The position numbers and the translations under genes were made by a program. A model generated the notes under the pieces. It was not told where the DNA came from, searched no databases, and saw nothing but the letters and a program-made list of their open reading frames with translations. Of a DNA stretch of 64,000 nucleotides, positions 1 through 9,756 are shown one piece after another. The stretch is taken from NCBI GenBank assembly GCA_023014485.1, contig JAJOZX010009084.1, positions 1 through 64,000 of the forward strand. The letters run 5' to 3'. The DNA is from Bathynomus jamesi. Taxonomy: Eukaryota > Arthropoda > Malacostraca > Isopoda > Cirolanidae. Every line of letters starts with the position of its first letter. The first letter of the stretch is position 1.

Positions 1-30
1 AGATCCTGGGTTCGATTCCGGGCGGTTACC
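1..30 (+). tRNA. tRNA-like copy 1 (3' part only)
   Basis: Contains the T-arm and 3' acceptor strand only, because the window starts inside it. One C is missing from the run after the B-box compared with the other copies, so the T-stem is one base short. Confidence 0.5.
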
Positions 31-216
31 TCATTTTTCATTGTTCGTTATTTCTCTCCGCGTGTGCAGAACACTCCTCTATACGTACGTCGTTTCTATA
101 ACATTATATAGTTCTGGTCATTGCAGTTAAATGTACATATTCACGATTTGCGAGGGTGCCATCTCAAGGCATTGGTTTCTGCCCTATGTAGGAGAATACG
201 ACTTCTGACTGATCGA

Positions 217-289
217 GGCCCGTGGTGTAGTGGATAGCATATCTGACCGGCAATCTGAAGATCCTGGGTTCGATTCCCGGGCGGTTACC
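217..289 (+). tRNA. tRNA-like copy 2
   Basis: Has a D-arm, anticodon arm, T-arm and a B-box GGTTCGATTCC. The 3' anticodon strand is TCTGA, leaving one mismatch against the 5' TCTGA. The loop CCGGCAA would give anticodon GGC but lacks the near-universal U33. A T5 tract follows. Confidence 0.5.
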
Positions 290-476
290 TCATTTTTCAT
301 TTGTTCGTTATTTCTCTTCCGCGTGTGCAGACATCTCTATACTTACGTCGTTTCTATACATTAATATACTGCGTGGTCATTGCAGTTAAATGTACATATT
401 CACGATTTGCGAGGGTGCCCTCTCAAGGCATTGGTTTCTGCCCTATGTAGGAGAATTACGACTTCTGACTGATCGA

Positions 477-549
477 GGCCCGTGGTGTAGTGGATAGCAT
501 ATCTGACCGGCAATCGGAAGATCCTGGGTTCGATTACCGGGCGGTTACC
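477..549 (+). tRNA. tRNA-like copy 3
   Basis: The anticodon stem TCTGA/TCGGA pairs fully, allowing one G-U pair. A C-to-A change just after the B-box (GATTACC) breaks one T-stem pair. The rest matches the array consensus. Confidence 0.5.
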
Positions 550-738
550 TCATTTTTCATTTGTCGTTATTTCTTCTTCGCGTGTGCAGAACACTCCTCT
601 ATGCTTACGTCGTTTCTATACATTAATATAGTGCGTGGTCATTGCAGTTAAATGTACATATTCACGATTTGCGAGGGTGCCCTCTCAAGGCATTGGTTTC
701 TGCCCTATGTAGGAGAATTACGACTTCTGACTGATCGA

Positions 739-811
739 GGCCCGTGGTGTAGTGGATAGCATATCTGACCGGCAATCGGAAGATCCTGGGTTCGATTCCC
801 GGGCGGTTACC
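739..811 (+). tRNA. tRNA-like copy 4 (closest to consensus)
   Basis: Best-preserved copy: A-box-like TGGTGTAGTGG, anticodon stem TCTGA/TCGGA, loop CCGGCAA, T-stem CTGGG/CCCGG, B-box intact. In the acceptor stem (GGCCCGT against GCGGTTA) pairs 1-72 and 3-70 do not form, and position 33 is C. It resembles tRNA-Arg through the D and anticodon arms, while the anticodon position would read Ala. These defects make aminoacylation doubtful, although both Pol III promoter boxes and a T5 terminator are present. Confidence 0.55.
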
Positions 812-1001
812 TCATTTTTCATTTGTTCGTTATTTCTCTTCCGCGTGTGCAGAACACTCCTCTATACTTACGTCGTTTCTATACATTAATATAGTTCCTG
901 GTCATTGCAGTTAAATGTACATATTCACGATTTGCGAGGGTGCCCTCTCAAGGCATTGGTTTCTGCTCTATGTAGGAGAATTACGACTTCTGACTGATCG
1001 A

Positions 1002-1074
1002 GGCCCGTGGTGTAGTGGATAGCATATCTGACCGGCAATCCGAAGATCCTGGGTTCGATTCCCGGGCGGTTACC
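1002..1074 (+). tRNA. tRNA-like copy 5
   Basis: The 3' anticodon strand is TCCGA, giving one mismatch. Otherwise it follows the consensus, with an intact B-box and downstream T5. Confidence 0.5.
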
Positions 1075-1264
1075 TCATTTTTCATTTGTTCGTTATTTCT
1101 CTTCCGCGTGTGCAGAACACTCCTCTATACTTACGTCGTTTCTATACATTAATATACTGCGTGGTCATTGCAGTTAAATGTACATATTCACGATTTGCGA
1201 GGGTGCCCTCTCAAGGCATTGGTTTCTGCCCTATGTAGGAGAATTACGACTTCTGACTGATCGA

Positions 1265-1337
1265 GGCCCGTGGTGTAGTGGATAGTATATCTGACCGGCA
1301 ATCGGAAGATCCTGGGTTCGATTCCCGGGCGGTTACC
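1265..1337 (+). tRNA. tRNA-like copy 6
   Basis: A C-to-T change in the D-stem (GATAGTA for GATAGCA). Anticodon and T arms match the consensus copy. Confidence 0.5.
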
Positions 1338-1478
1338 TCATTTTTCATTTGTTCGTTATTTCTCTTCCGCGTGTGCAGAACACTCCTCTATACTGACGTC
1401 GTTTCTATACATTAATATACTGCGTGGTCATTGCAGTTAAATGTACATATTCACGATTTGCGAGGGTGCCCTCTCAAG

Positions 1479-1921
1479 CAGGGTTGTGGAGTCGGAGTCG
1501 TGGAGTCGCACGTTTCAGGGCGGAGTCGGAGTCGGAGTCGTAAAAACTTCCGACTCCGACTCCAATTTCTGTGTCCTGTGTCACCCTTAATTTCTAAATC
1601 CTAAATACTAACATTTAGGTTATTTAGTTTTTTTGGTCAATAAACCTTATTCATTGATAGCCCCTAGATTAAGTTTTTTTAATATTTTTTTTTACATTTT
1701 CAGAATATTCAATTAATAATTATTTAAATATAAAATATAAAATATAAAATTTCACACTTAGTGTGGCGGTGATGAAATGTCTTATTATTATGATAATGAG
1801 TGAAACACTAGAGGAGTCGGAGTCGTATATTTAAAATGTGAGGAGTCGGAGTCGGATTTTTAGATTTTTTACAATGTGTGGAGTCGGAGTCGGAAAATTT
1901 TGGACCGACTCCACAACCCTG
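1479..1921. mobile_element. hAT-type MITE with 8-bp target duplication CTCTCAAG
   Basis: A 443-bp element with inverted ends CAGGGTTGTGGAGTCGG and its complement, flanked by exact copies of CTCTCAAG (1471-1478 and 1922-1929). Removing it and one duplication restores the array unit. An 8-bp duplication and CAGGG ends are typical of the hAT superfamily. The interior is AT-rich with GGAGTCGGAGTCG motifs near both ends and has no coding potential, so it must be moved in trans. Confidence 0.93.
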
Positions 1922-1978
1922 CTCTCAAGGCATTGGTTTCTGCCCTATGTAGGAGAATTACGACTTCTGACTGATCGA

Positions 1979-2051
1979 GGCCCGTGGTGTAGTGGATAGC
2001 ATATCTGACCGGCAATCGGAAGATCCTGGGTTCGATTCCTGGGCGGTTACC
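1979..2051 (+). tRNA. tRNA-like copy 7
   Basis: The T-stem 3' strand is CCTGG, which still pairs using two G-U wobbles. The other arms match the consensus. Confidence 0.5.
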
Positions 2052-2239
2052 TCATTTTTCATTTGTTCGTTATTTCTCTTCCGCGTGTGCAGAACACTCC
2101 TCTATACTGACGTCGTGTCTATACATTAATACTGCGTGGTCATTGCAGTTAAATGTACATATTCACGATTTGCGAGGGTGCCCTCTCAAGGCATTGGTTT
2201 CTGCCCTATGTATGAGAATTACGACTTCTGACTGATCGA

Positions 2240-2312
2240 GGCCCGATGTGTAGTGGATAGCATATCTGACCGGCAATCGGAAGATCCTGGGTTCGATTCC
2301 CGGGCGGTTACC
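2240..2312 (+). tRNA. tRNA-like copy 8
   Basis: The A-box region reads ATGTGTAGTGG rather than TGGTGTAGTGG, so the internal promoter is weakened in this copy. The anticodon and T arms are intact. Confidence 0.5.
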
Positions 2313-2343
2313 TCATTTTTCATTTGTTCGTTATTTCTCTTCC

Positions 2344-2781
2344 CAGGCGCGGATCCAGGGGGGGGGGTCCGGACCCCCCCCTGCTCACGGTGACCAACGA
2401 TTTTTCGATTGCGTTTGTTTGCTCCTATATATGAAAAATAAGACCTGAAGACTTAAAATGGCTTAAGGTACATGTATCCCGGTTGCCACAAAATTAATTT
2501 CCTTAAAAAGAATAAAGAAAAAAAAGTTTATGTCCGATCCTGAGACATTTCAGACCTGTCCTGGGTGTGTGAACAAGCAGGATTTTGATAACGGGAATAT
2601 ACTTCAAATCCATCTAAAGCTATCTTCAAATATGAAAATTTCCTACCGAGGGGGGGACACCCCCCCTCGGGCACCTCACCTGGCGCTCGCTTCGCTCGCG
2701 CGTCCTTGGCCTAGGACATATCAGTAACGAGCCCCACCAAGACTGGACCCCCCTCTGCTTAAATTCCTGGATCCGCCCCTG
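2344..2781. mobile_element. Short TIR element (hAT-like ends), 5-bp target duplication
   Basis: A 438-bp insertion in the array with imperfect ends CAGGCGCGGATCCAGG and CCTGGATCCGCCCCTG, flanked by CTTCC (2339-2343 and 2782-2786). Removal restores the unit. The ends resemble the widespread CAGGGGCGGATCCAGG elements of animals. The duplication is 5 bp rather than the usual 8 of hAT, so superfamily assignment stays open. G/C runs lie inside both ends. The open frame at 2530-2727 has no recognisable domain and is treated as chance. Confidence 0.88.
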
Positions 2782-2822
2782 CTTCCGCGTGTGCAGAACA
2801 CTCCTCTATACTTACGTCGTTT

Positions 2823-2850
2823 CTATATATATAATATATATATATATTTA

Positions 2851-2901
<51 letters not shown>

Positions 2902-2934
2902 TATATATTTATATTTATATATACATATATAATT

Positions 2935-2993
<59 letters not shown>

Positions 2994-2994
2994 T
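2823..2994. repeat. (TA)n microsatellite
   Basis: About 170 bp of almost pure TA with a few interruptions. It lies between the truncated end of the tRNA-like array and the transposon that starts at 2995. Confidence 0.95.
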
Positions 2995-5675
2995 AGGGTG
3001 GTCCAAAAAGTTAAAGCATCGACTAAGTTCTCTCCACAAGGTTGGTTTTATGCCTCTTGGTGTGGACAGTATTTGTGCAAAGTTTCACGTTATTCGGTTA
3101 ATATTTAGGGTCGCCCCACTTGCCCCTTCTTGAAAATGTGGGAAAATATATAGACAACTGAATAACTAAATTTTTTTTTGGTTCTCAAAGAATATGAAAG
3201 AAAACAGTAAGACAATAGGACATGATAATGGGTGTATCTTCATTATTTCTTCTGCATCAGAGTCGCCTTGGATGGTATTGGTATCTGTTTTCGGTGGGCG
3301 GCTACGAGTTGTAGGAGGTACTGCTTCTGGTCCTCGTTTCGTGTCAAAGTGGTCATTGTAGCGTTGTGCGAGAGCAATACCTCGCTCGGCAGCATCATTG
3401 ACGACTTTCATCTTTAAGGCGCGATCTCTAAGTTCCCTGTAGTCTTGTCATTTGGCCATTCCCGTGGATCTTTTTGAAGTAACTGGCGCGCTTCCTCCTT
3501 ACCTCCAACTTTCAAGGCATCAAAGAGGGTCAATGTCCTTTTCGTGACGAAGGATGCCACATCATTTTCAAACACCAGCTTCCGCCATGTCGATTCGTCG
3601 GGGGCAGCCATTCTTTTGGGGATGTTGGGGTGTTGAACCATTCTCCTTTTGGTATCAGGATCGATCCTATTATCGAAGAAGGCCAGTCCAATCAGATGCT
3701 CCGACAAGTACCACAGGTGGCGTCTTAGAGCTGTCTTCGCCGCTTGTGCAGCTCCTCCGTGTGGATATTTTTCCAGAAGATGCAGCATTTTGAGATCATT
3801 GAGAGGAGCTTGTGTCCCCATTGGCGCTTCATGCCAGTACTTGACGTAAATCAGACTGACAAATAAAGCCAGCTGAGTCACGTTTCGTTCTTCGCGTGCT
3901 GTGAGCTTGAATTGATAGTGAAAGAGGTAGATTTTGAGCGCATAAATCGCCTTCGCCATCCATCTCGCGTGGTGCATGGACCGGAGCTCGGATAAAGAGT
4001 TGACACCAGTCTTTCCCCCCAGGAAGAGCAAAGATAGTTCAAGGAACTCCTTGTAGTCGTCACGAGGTTGGCTTGCCTGAAGAGCGTTAGGTAAGTAAGT
4101 GAGCATCTCCTTTCTCATCTCTTGGAGTTGAGGGTTCTCGAACAAGCTGTCCGATGCTGAGACAAATGCTTCGTGGGAGAGAGATGGCCATTCCTTTTGA
4201 AATCGCTTAAAAAGGCCTGTTTCAGGACTTCCTGTTGAGCCAAATATTGAGGCAAAGACATCAGCAAGTACGACTTCAAGTATATGATGTCGACAACCGA
4301 TCCAAACTAGCTCGTGACCCAATGCTTCTTCAATCCTGACACAGGCTCCGCGATGTTAAACCCGTGTTTGACGCAGTGGTATCGAAGACGAGACCTCTCA
4401 CATGCTGTTCACGTTCCATAATTTCATAGTTTGAAGGCATGCCTGGGCCTGTGCTTCTCCAGTTCCTTGTTTCATCTTTGGGACACCAAGCAGCTTCTCC
4501 TGTCCATTGAATGTTATAAGGATTGCTATCCGATGCACATTCGTCTTCTTCCCTTCAATGCCGGGGAGAAGCTTTCCGTCCCAATGGAGAAGGACAGGGT
4601 CTTCTAGAGAGAATGATTCTAGGTCTTCTCGAGCTGCCTGTTCTCGCCCACTTTCTCTGTAGCGATTGAATAGAGCTCCGAGAGCACGTCATCCCAGACA
4701 GATCATGCCCCGCGGCCTGTAATACAGCTCCAGTTACGAAAACAGCATTCCGGTCAGAAAGATTGGTGCGATCCATTGCTCCAATGACTTCTGGAGATTG
4801 GAAAATGTTCGTAACCTTGTCTTGGGACGCTTTGGTGCCGGAGCTTCAGACGAAGAAGGAATCGGAACCGATGGTCTATAGTCGTCGTCGTCTTGCGAAA
4901 AAAGGGAAGAAGAAGAGAGGAAAGATCAATTGATGACACTCCTGCTTCTTCCAAATCTTTCTGTGTTGCTTCATGCCTTGCCTCCCTTGGCTTCCTTCTC
5001 CATTCTGGATCGCTTTCTGTCTTGTGTAGTCGTTTCCTTATCAATGCCAGCCATGCTGCAAGAATTGACGTTCTTGCACTGCATGGACAGGAAATTTCGG
5101 TCCTCAACGTTGACGATTGTGCTCATGGCATCACTGGTTGCGATGTCAAACAGTTCCTGGATGTCCGCTTTGAAGATGTCTTCATTCATTCTATCGCTGG
5201 CACGTTGCCTGGTCCTGTGCTTCTTGAGTGTTTGTAGCGGTCTAAAAGCTTTGAAAGCTTACGGACACAGGAGTCTATCCGTTGAGTTGGGATCCGCGCT
5301 CGGGTCCAGACTTCAATCACCCTCTGGCATGCCTGGTTCAGACTGTCGGAGGTGGTTTGTTTGATTGATGTGTGGTGGTATTGCCCCAAGCAAGAGGAGG
5401 GCATCAAGGCATGTAGGGAGCCTTGACGTGGATAAAGTTCCAGTTGCCATCCCTAGAAGCCAAACTTTTGGAATTGATCGAGTTTGAGCATCGGACCTAC
5501 GGAAGAAAAAGTACATTATATAATATATATATTCAGAGTGGGGCGACCTCTAAATATTCACCAATCACGCTGCAATTTTGCACAGACCATGTGGACACTA
5601 AATGGACAAACACCACACTTGTGGAGACTATCTAAGACAATTTTGAAATTTCCCCCTATGGATTTGGACCACCCT
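2995..5675 (-). mobile_element. DNA transposon with long TIRs (AGGGTGGTCC), transposase decayed
   Basis: Both ends share an imperfect inverted repeat of about 150 bp starting AGGGTGGTCCAAA and including the matched blocks TCTCCACAAG, GTGTGGACA or similar, and AATATTTAG(A)GG(T)CGCCCCACT. It sits inside (TA)n tracts, so the target duplication (possibly TA) cannot be delimited. The interior holds one minus-strand transposase-like gene, described separately. The superfamily is not certain; related TIRs (AGGGCGGA) and a related protein occur in the element at 6583-9747. Confidence 0.85.
3250..5516 (-). pseudogene. Transposase-like gene of the CRHH/NTG type, frameshifted
   Basis: Read on the minus strand, successive pieces in different frames fit one protein. 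An N-terminal part is at 5516-5190 (ending near RTRARIPTQR-like sequence), then a LFDIATSDA segment at 5189-4971, a region with DRNAVFV at about 4776, a D-x-x-A-S-N-T-G region near 4360, and a long open frame 4322-3414 containing GCRHHILEVVLADVF. A further frame 3411-3250 continues with VVNDAAERGIALAQRY. The frame changes near 3447 by one base. I recognise this as a multi-copy family of animal proteins that carries a C-x-x-H-type motif like that of several cut-and-paste transposases. The catalytic acids were not assigned. Several frameshifts make it non-functional. Confidence 0.75.
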
Positions 5676-5678
5676 AAT

Positions 5679-5693
5679 ATATATATATATATA

Positions 5694-5759
<66 letters not shown>
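5679..5759. repeat. (TA)n microsatellite
   Basis: About 80 bp of TA repeat between the AGGGTGGTCC transposon and the truncated mariner. Confidence 0.95.
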
Positions 5760-5761
<2 letters not shown>

Positions 5762-5933
5762 TACCCGGGTGAACCAAAAGTAGGTGGACAGTAGGTTGAA
5801 TAGGGTTTGTGTTATATTATATATAACTATGGTGTTCATTATAACTATGGTGTTTGTGTTATATTATATTAAATATTATAACTAAATTATTTAAATTTAA
5901 TCTTTTTCTTTCAGATAGTTCAGAGAACCCATA

Positions 5934-6581
5934 ATGGCAAATAATCTAAATACTGATGCCAGAAAATGGGTGTTAAAAGAGTATTGGAAATCTCAAAATA
6001 CTGAAACTGTTAGAACAAAATGGGTTGAAACATTTGGTACTCAAGCCCCAAAGAGACAAACCATTTACCGCATTCGTGACAAATTTGATGCCACTGGCTC
6101 AATTCTTAATGCCCCAAGAACTGGTCGACCCAAAACAGTTTGCACAGAGGACCAGGGGTGCAGTGCTGCCGGAGCTCACCGGAGCGCCGCTCCGGCACCT
6201 CTGCAAGAGGAAGTTTGGAGGAATTACCATAACAAGCAACAAAAAAATTGTCTCCATTAATTATCAACAGTTTAGTGAGTGAGTGCAAACACGAAATACT
6301 TAGTCATCGTGTGGCATATATAGAAACAGGATAGGAAATGGCAGGCTTTTGTCAGGCCCACCAGAGCTCCGGCACCTATAAAATTGGCACTGCACCCCTG
6401 CAGAGGACAATAAGCAACTTGTTGCCGAAGCATTTGTTCACAGTCCCAAAAAGTCCACCAGAAGAGCCTCAGCAGAACTGGACATTTCACAAACCTCTAT
6501 TATACGAATTCTGAAATCTATTGGGTTGAAAGCTTATCGTCCACGGCTAATTCATGGCTTATTGGAGGATGACCCAGACAG
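5934..6581 (+). pseudogene. Mariner-like transposase, DNA-binding half, interrupted
   Basis: The frame opens with MANNLNTDARKWVLKEYW and runs through KRQTIYRIRDKFDATGSIL and an RTGRPKTV linker, typical of the first helix-turn-helix and GRPR-like linker of IS630-Tc1-mariner transposases. After the MITE at 6153-6400 the same frame continues with RRASAELDISQTSIIRILK and KAYRPRLIHGLLEDDPDS, the second helix-turn-helix. The MITE plus its duplication adds 256 bp and so shifts the frame. The DDE/D domain is missing. The start at 5934 follows the AT-rich leader and matches the usual N terminus. Confidence 0.82.
6153..6400. mobile_element. hAT-type MITE with 8-bp target duplication CAGAGGAC
   Basis: A 248-bp element with ends CAGGGGTGCAGTGC and GCACTGCACCCCTG, flanked by exact CAGAGGAC (6145-6152 and 6401-6408). 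It sits inside the mariner reading frame, which continues in register when the MITE and one duplication are ignored. No coding content. Confidence 0.95.
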
Positions 6582-6582
6582 T

Positions 6583-9500
6583 AGGGCGGATCGAAAATGA
6601 GGTTTTTAAACTTTTTTTCGAAATTCAAATATGGCTAGTGCGGAAAATATGTGGGTGCTATAGATAATGACTGTGCATAAATATTAGTCCTGCGAAATTA
6701 TATCTTCAGGTGCCACAAAGCCGTCGAAAAAAGTGAAATATAATGATTTTCTTATATTCTGCAATCTGCATTAGTACAATAACTGAAACTTACTTGTTAT
6801 TATTATATATTAAGTGTTCCAATTACCAAAATAGTTACTGAATTACGCAGCTCTTAGTTTATTTAGATCAATGTTCTTTTGATTAATGATCTAAATAATC
6901 CAGAACTCACCACGAGGAGGTGGCTGCGTGTCGAGCTCCACCCATGCCCTCCCAACCACCCATCCTTGCGCATGTTTTTTTCTATTAACGTTTTATTTAA
7001 ACTTTATATTCAGCTTTACTTTCGAATGATGGCATTTTTTTACGTGACTGAAGTGTTGATCTTATGAAGCCATCTCGCGCATTCAATCCAAATACTTTTG
7101 ATGATGCTTCAGTCACTAATTTTACCATTCTTTCTACTACTTGTGTATGACAAGGGAATTTCTCGAATGGAGGGGTACTCTTGTTTTCTATGAATTCTTC
7201 AATCTCATTTTCTGTCAGGTGTCTTGTCACAGGTGGTTCAGTGACAATGCATTTTTGCCAATTAATTAAATCAGTATAATCAGTAGCTTCAAATTGAATA
7301 ACAGGTACTGTGAAACGCCTCACAACTTTTTCCTTGTTTGTTTGCCTTGCTTTCTTTATTCGCCTCCACGCTAATTCTCTTATGGCGCTGCGGTCATCAT
7401 GAATCATTGATGCTAGAATATTTTCTGGATTTGCAAAAAATGCATTTCTTTGTATGACAGGGTTTACAATATCTTTACTTCGTCATTCAGTGTTCTTGTT
7501 AGTTCAATAGTTTTGAAAACATGTTTTGAGCCATTGACAAAAGACGTACTTTGCTTAATAGAAAACCACATTGGGATGTAGACCTTCATTATAAAAGAAG
7601 CAATGTTCATGAGGTTCTCAGATGGACTTACAGTTGAAACGTATAGACGAAGCAAACGATTTGCTGTAGTCAGCCATCGTGAATGTGCCATTTTGCCTGG
7701 ACTACGATGAGCAAGATCTGGAGAGCAATATCCCTTTGTTATGGCCTGATGAATATCAATTAGATATTTTTGGTCGGTGCTAAGATCTTCACAGTCTACA
7801 GTTGGTTCCTCAGCATCAATCCTTTCAAACTCGACAATAGGAAGACTCTCACAGTTCTCTAATTCCCTGCCAATAGGACCGGTGAATCCGCGGGGGCCAG
7901 ATGTTTTTCCATCCAGCTTTGCAACTAAATGGCGTAATGGCAATTCATTGGCATGGAGCTGGCACACTAAATGTTGAACTGGCTTCTTCAGCTTCAATTC
8001 TATAAGCCTTATAACGCCTCCCTTTTCTCCAGTGTTGACTGCTGCACCATCGCATCCAATGGCAACAAGGTTTTCCAGGTTCATGTCATTATTTCCAATA
8101 TACTCAAACATTCCTTTACATATTTCTTCAGCTGATCCAGAATTCACAGAATAATGGCCCAAATAATCTGAACCAGGTTCTCTCACTAAAGTGATATGTT
8201 CTTCTGTTACCTTCTTCCGATATACTTTGGACTCTTTTTTTTCTTGGAAGAGTGTAGAATCTTTTCGACCATCAAAATAGATTCCTCTGATTGGGACCTG
8301 ATTTTGATCTTTCATAATTTCTGATCTCTTCTTTTGTCTTTCTCTTCTGATTTTACTCCTATCCACTACTTCAGATGTATTGTCAATAGAAACTTCTCCA
8401 ATATCTTGCAATACTGCACTAACAATGAATGCTGCAGCTCGATCTGAAACTGCAGTCCTGTCACAAGCAGTAGCCACTGAAGGTAGATTTGTAGTTTTCC
8501 TTTTCTTGAATAATTGTTCTTCAGGTTGTTCGAGCTTTCTCTTCGAGCTAACTGGCTCTGGAAATGTATCGTCTGATATTTCGCCAGATTCACTTTCACT
8601 ATTTGATGTCGATGATGATAATTCAACATTTGTATCCTGCAATTTCTCCTGTGAAGATTCTTTGGTGAGCCTCACAGCTTCTTTTTGCTTTCTTAGCAAC
8701 GTAGATGCTTTTTTCTTTGAGAGTGTAATATCTACTCTATCAATAAACAGTTTTCTTTCACTCCTTTGATCTAAGAGGAATGTCACTTCTTCCTTTGGAA
8801 CCGTTTTTTCTTTGGGACAAGAACATTGTGTTAGTACTTTGCACTTGCACGCTGCAATGTCAAAAAGTTTCGTGTGTGCTTCTTTTTGAACATATCAATC
8901 TTTGCTTTGTAAGCTTCAGAATTTTTTCTGCTTTGGTATGGCTTCATAATGACACGATACTTTTCGTGGTAGCTTCTGAACATTGTTTCAATTCGCCTGT
9001 CTAACAGAATTGGGACGGAAGCACTTTCCCAAATTGTTTTCAATTTATCAACAACTTGTTCTAATATTTGAGATATTGAAGGATCTTTATTAGTATTCTG
9101 TTTCAAATGTTTCTTACAAACAAGTAATATTTAAAAACTCCTTCGTATGTAGGAAGATTCCTGTGTCACAAATCTTCCCCCATACCAAACATGGGGCACT
9201 CAGTTGAGGCCCTGGTTGATTTTGCACAAACTCGAGACATTTTGAAAGTATACAAATCTGAAAAAGAAAGAGCTAATATCAATTATACGTTAATTTCAGT
9301 TAATAGTACATGGCAAACTTAGGGCAACACAATACAGAAATGCAAAATATATAAGAAATATAGTTTAGACTATCTGAGTAACGCCAACAACAGAACATCC
9401 ACCTGCTACGAGAGCGACAGCTACACTGAACCGAGGTACTCACGTGACAGCTGAGTGAGCTGACTATAGAAAACTGTTTTTAGAGAATAGAAACTTTTTT

Positions 9501-9747
9501 TAAAGGTTGACAGCTATTTTTATACAAGTGTGAATAAATTCTTGTCTATTGTGCATCGTGGACTCTTCTGTAATTATTGGTTAAAATCTGCTTTTTTCAA
9601 TTTTTTTCAATATTGAAGGTCATTGTGGCACCTGAAGATATTAATGTTATGATTTTAAATTTATACCAGCTTATTTCCTCACTACTCCACACATTTTCCA
9701 CACTAGCCAATCTGAAAATTCGAAAAATACGTTTTTCACTCCGCCCT
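6583..9747 (-). mobile_element. DNA transposon with long TIRs (AGGGCGGA), nearly complete
   Basis: A 3.2-kb element. The ends share an inverted repeat of roughly 140 bp: AGGGCGGATCGAAAA on the left and the complement of AGGGCGGAGTGAAAA on the right, then TGGCTAGTG(C/T)GGAAAAT and, deeper in, ATATCTTCAGGTGCCACAA. A TA on each side could be the target duplication. The left neighbour is a truncated mariner and the right neighbour a truncated LINE, so the insertion site was already rearranged or the insertion caused a deletion. The interior holds one minus-strand gene with two single-base frameshifts. Confidence 0.88.
6997..9240 (-). pseudogene. Transposase-like gene, same family type as 3250-5516
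   Basis: Three consecutive minus-strand pieces fit one protein of roughly 740 residues. The first spans about 9240-8831 with an early frame change near 9130; its 91-residue part begins MKQNTNKDPSISQILEQVV. The main piece of 440 residues (8786-7464) carries VSDRAAAFIVSAVLQDIG, IRGIYFDGRKDST, AIGCDGAAVNTGEKGGVIRL and VCQLHANELPLRHL. The last piece (about 7460-6997) contains FPCHTQVVERMVKLVTEAS and ends in ESKAEYKV. Single-base shifts near 8835 and 7468 separate them. The layout SDRAA, D-x3-NTG, C-x-x-H-x2-E matches the protein in the AGGGTGGTCC element. I know this family as abundant uncharacterised proteins of arthropods and cnidarians; the transposase role is inferred from the TIRs around it. 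Confidence 0.82.
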
Positions 9748-9756
9748 AATATATAG

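Larger units (their letters stand above)
1..2825 (+). repeat. Tandem array of ~262-bp units, each with a tRNA-like sequence
   Basis: Eight copies (the first cut by the window edge) of a unit repeat with starts spaced 260, 262, 263, 263 and 261 bp apart, apart from one interval lengthened by a 443-bp insertion plus its 8-bp target duplication. Each unit has a 73-nt tRNA-like segment, a T5 tract just after it, then about 185 bp of conserved spacer. The array is broken by elements at 1479-1921 and 2344-2781 and ends in a (TA)n tract near 2823. The copies differ by few substitutions, which points to recent amplification or homogenisation. The same head-to-tail layout is known for tRNA gene clusters and tRNA-derived satellites; which of these applies here is not shown by sequence alone. 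Confidence 0.95.
5761..6581 (+). mobile_element. Tc1/mariner-type element, 5' half only
   Basis: Contains about 170 bp of AT-rich leader and the N-terminal half of a transposase. It is cut on the right at 6582, where the AGGGCGGA transposon begins; the catalytic half is not found on the other side of that transposon. A 248-bp hAT MITE interrupts it at 6153-6400. Confidence 0.8.

Noticed and set aside
739..811. Functional tRNA-Ala(GGC)
   Set aside because: Unpaired acceptor positions and C33 make this unlikely, so it is reported only as tRNA-like.
1..2340. CRISPR-like regular array
   Set aside because: Units are 262 bp with conserved, not variable, spacers, and the context is eukaryotic.
2530..2727. 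65-codon frame inside the short TIR element
   Set aside because: No domain, and it lies within a non-coding MITE whose ends explain the segment.
2854..3039. Open frames with long YI repeats in the (TA)n tracts (also 5484-5839 and 47633-47935)
   Set aside because: They are translations of TA microsatellites with no start context or domain.
3414..4322. 302-codon frame as a host gene
   Set aside because: It lies between long TIRs and continues in other frames to either side as a transposase-like protein.
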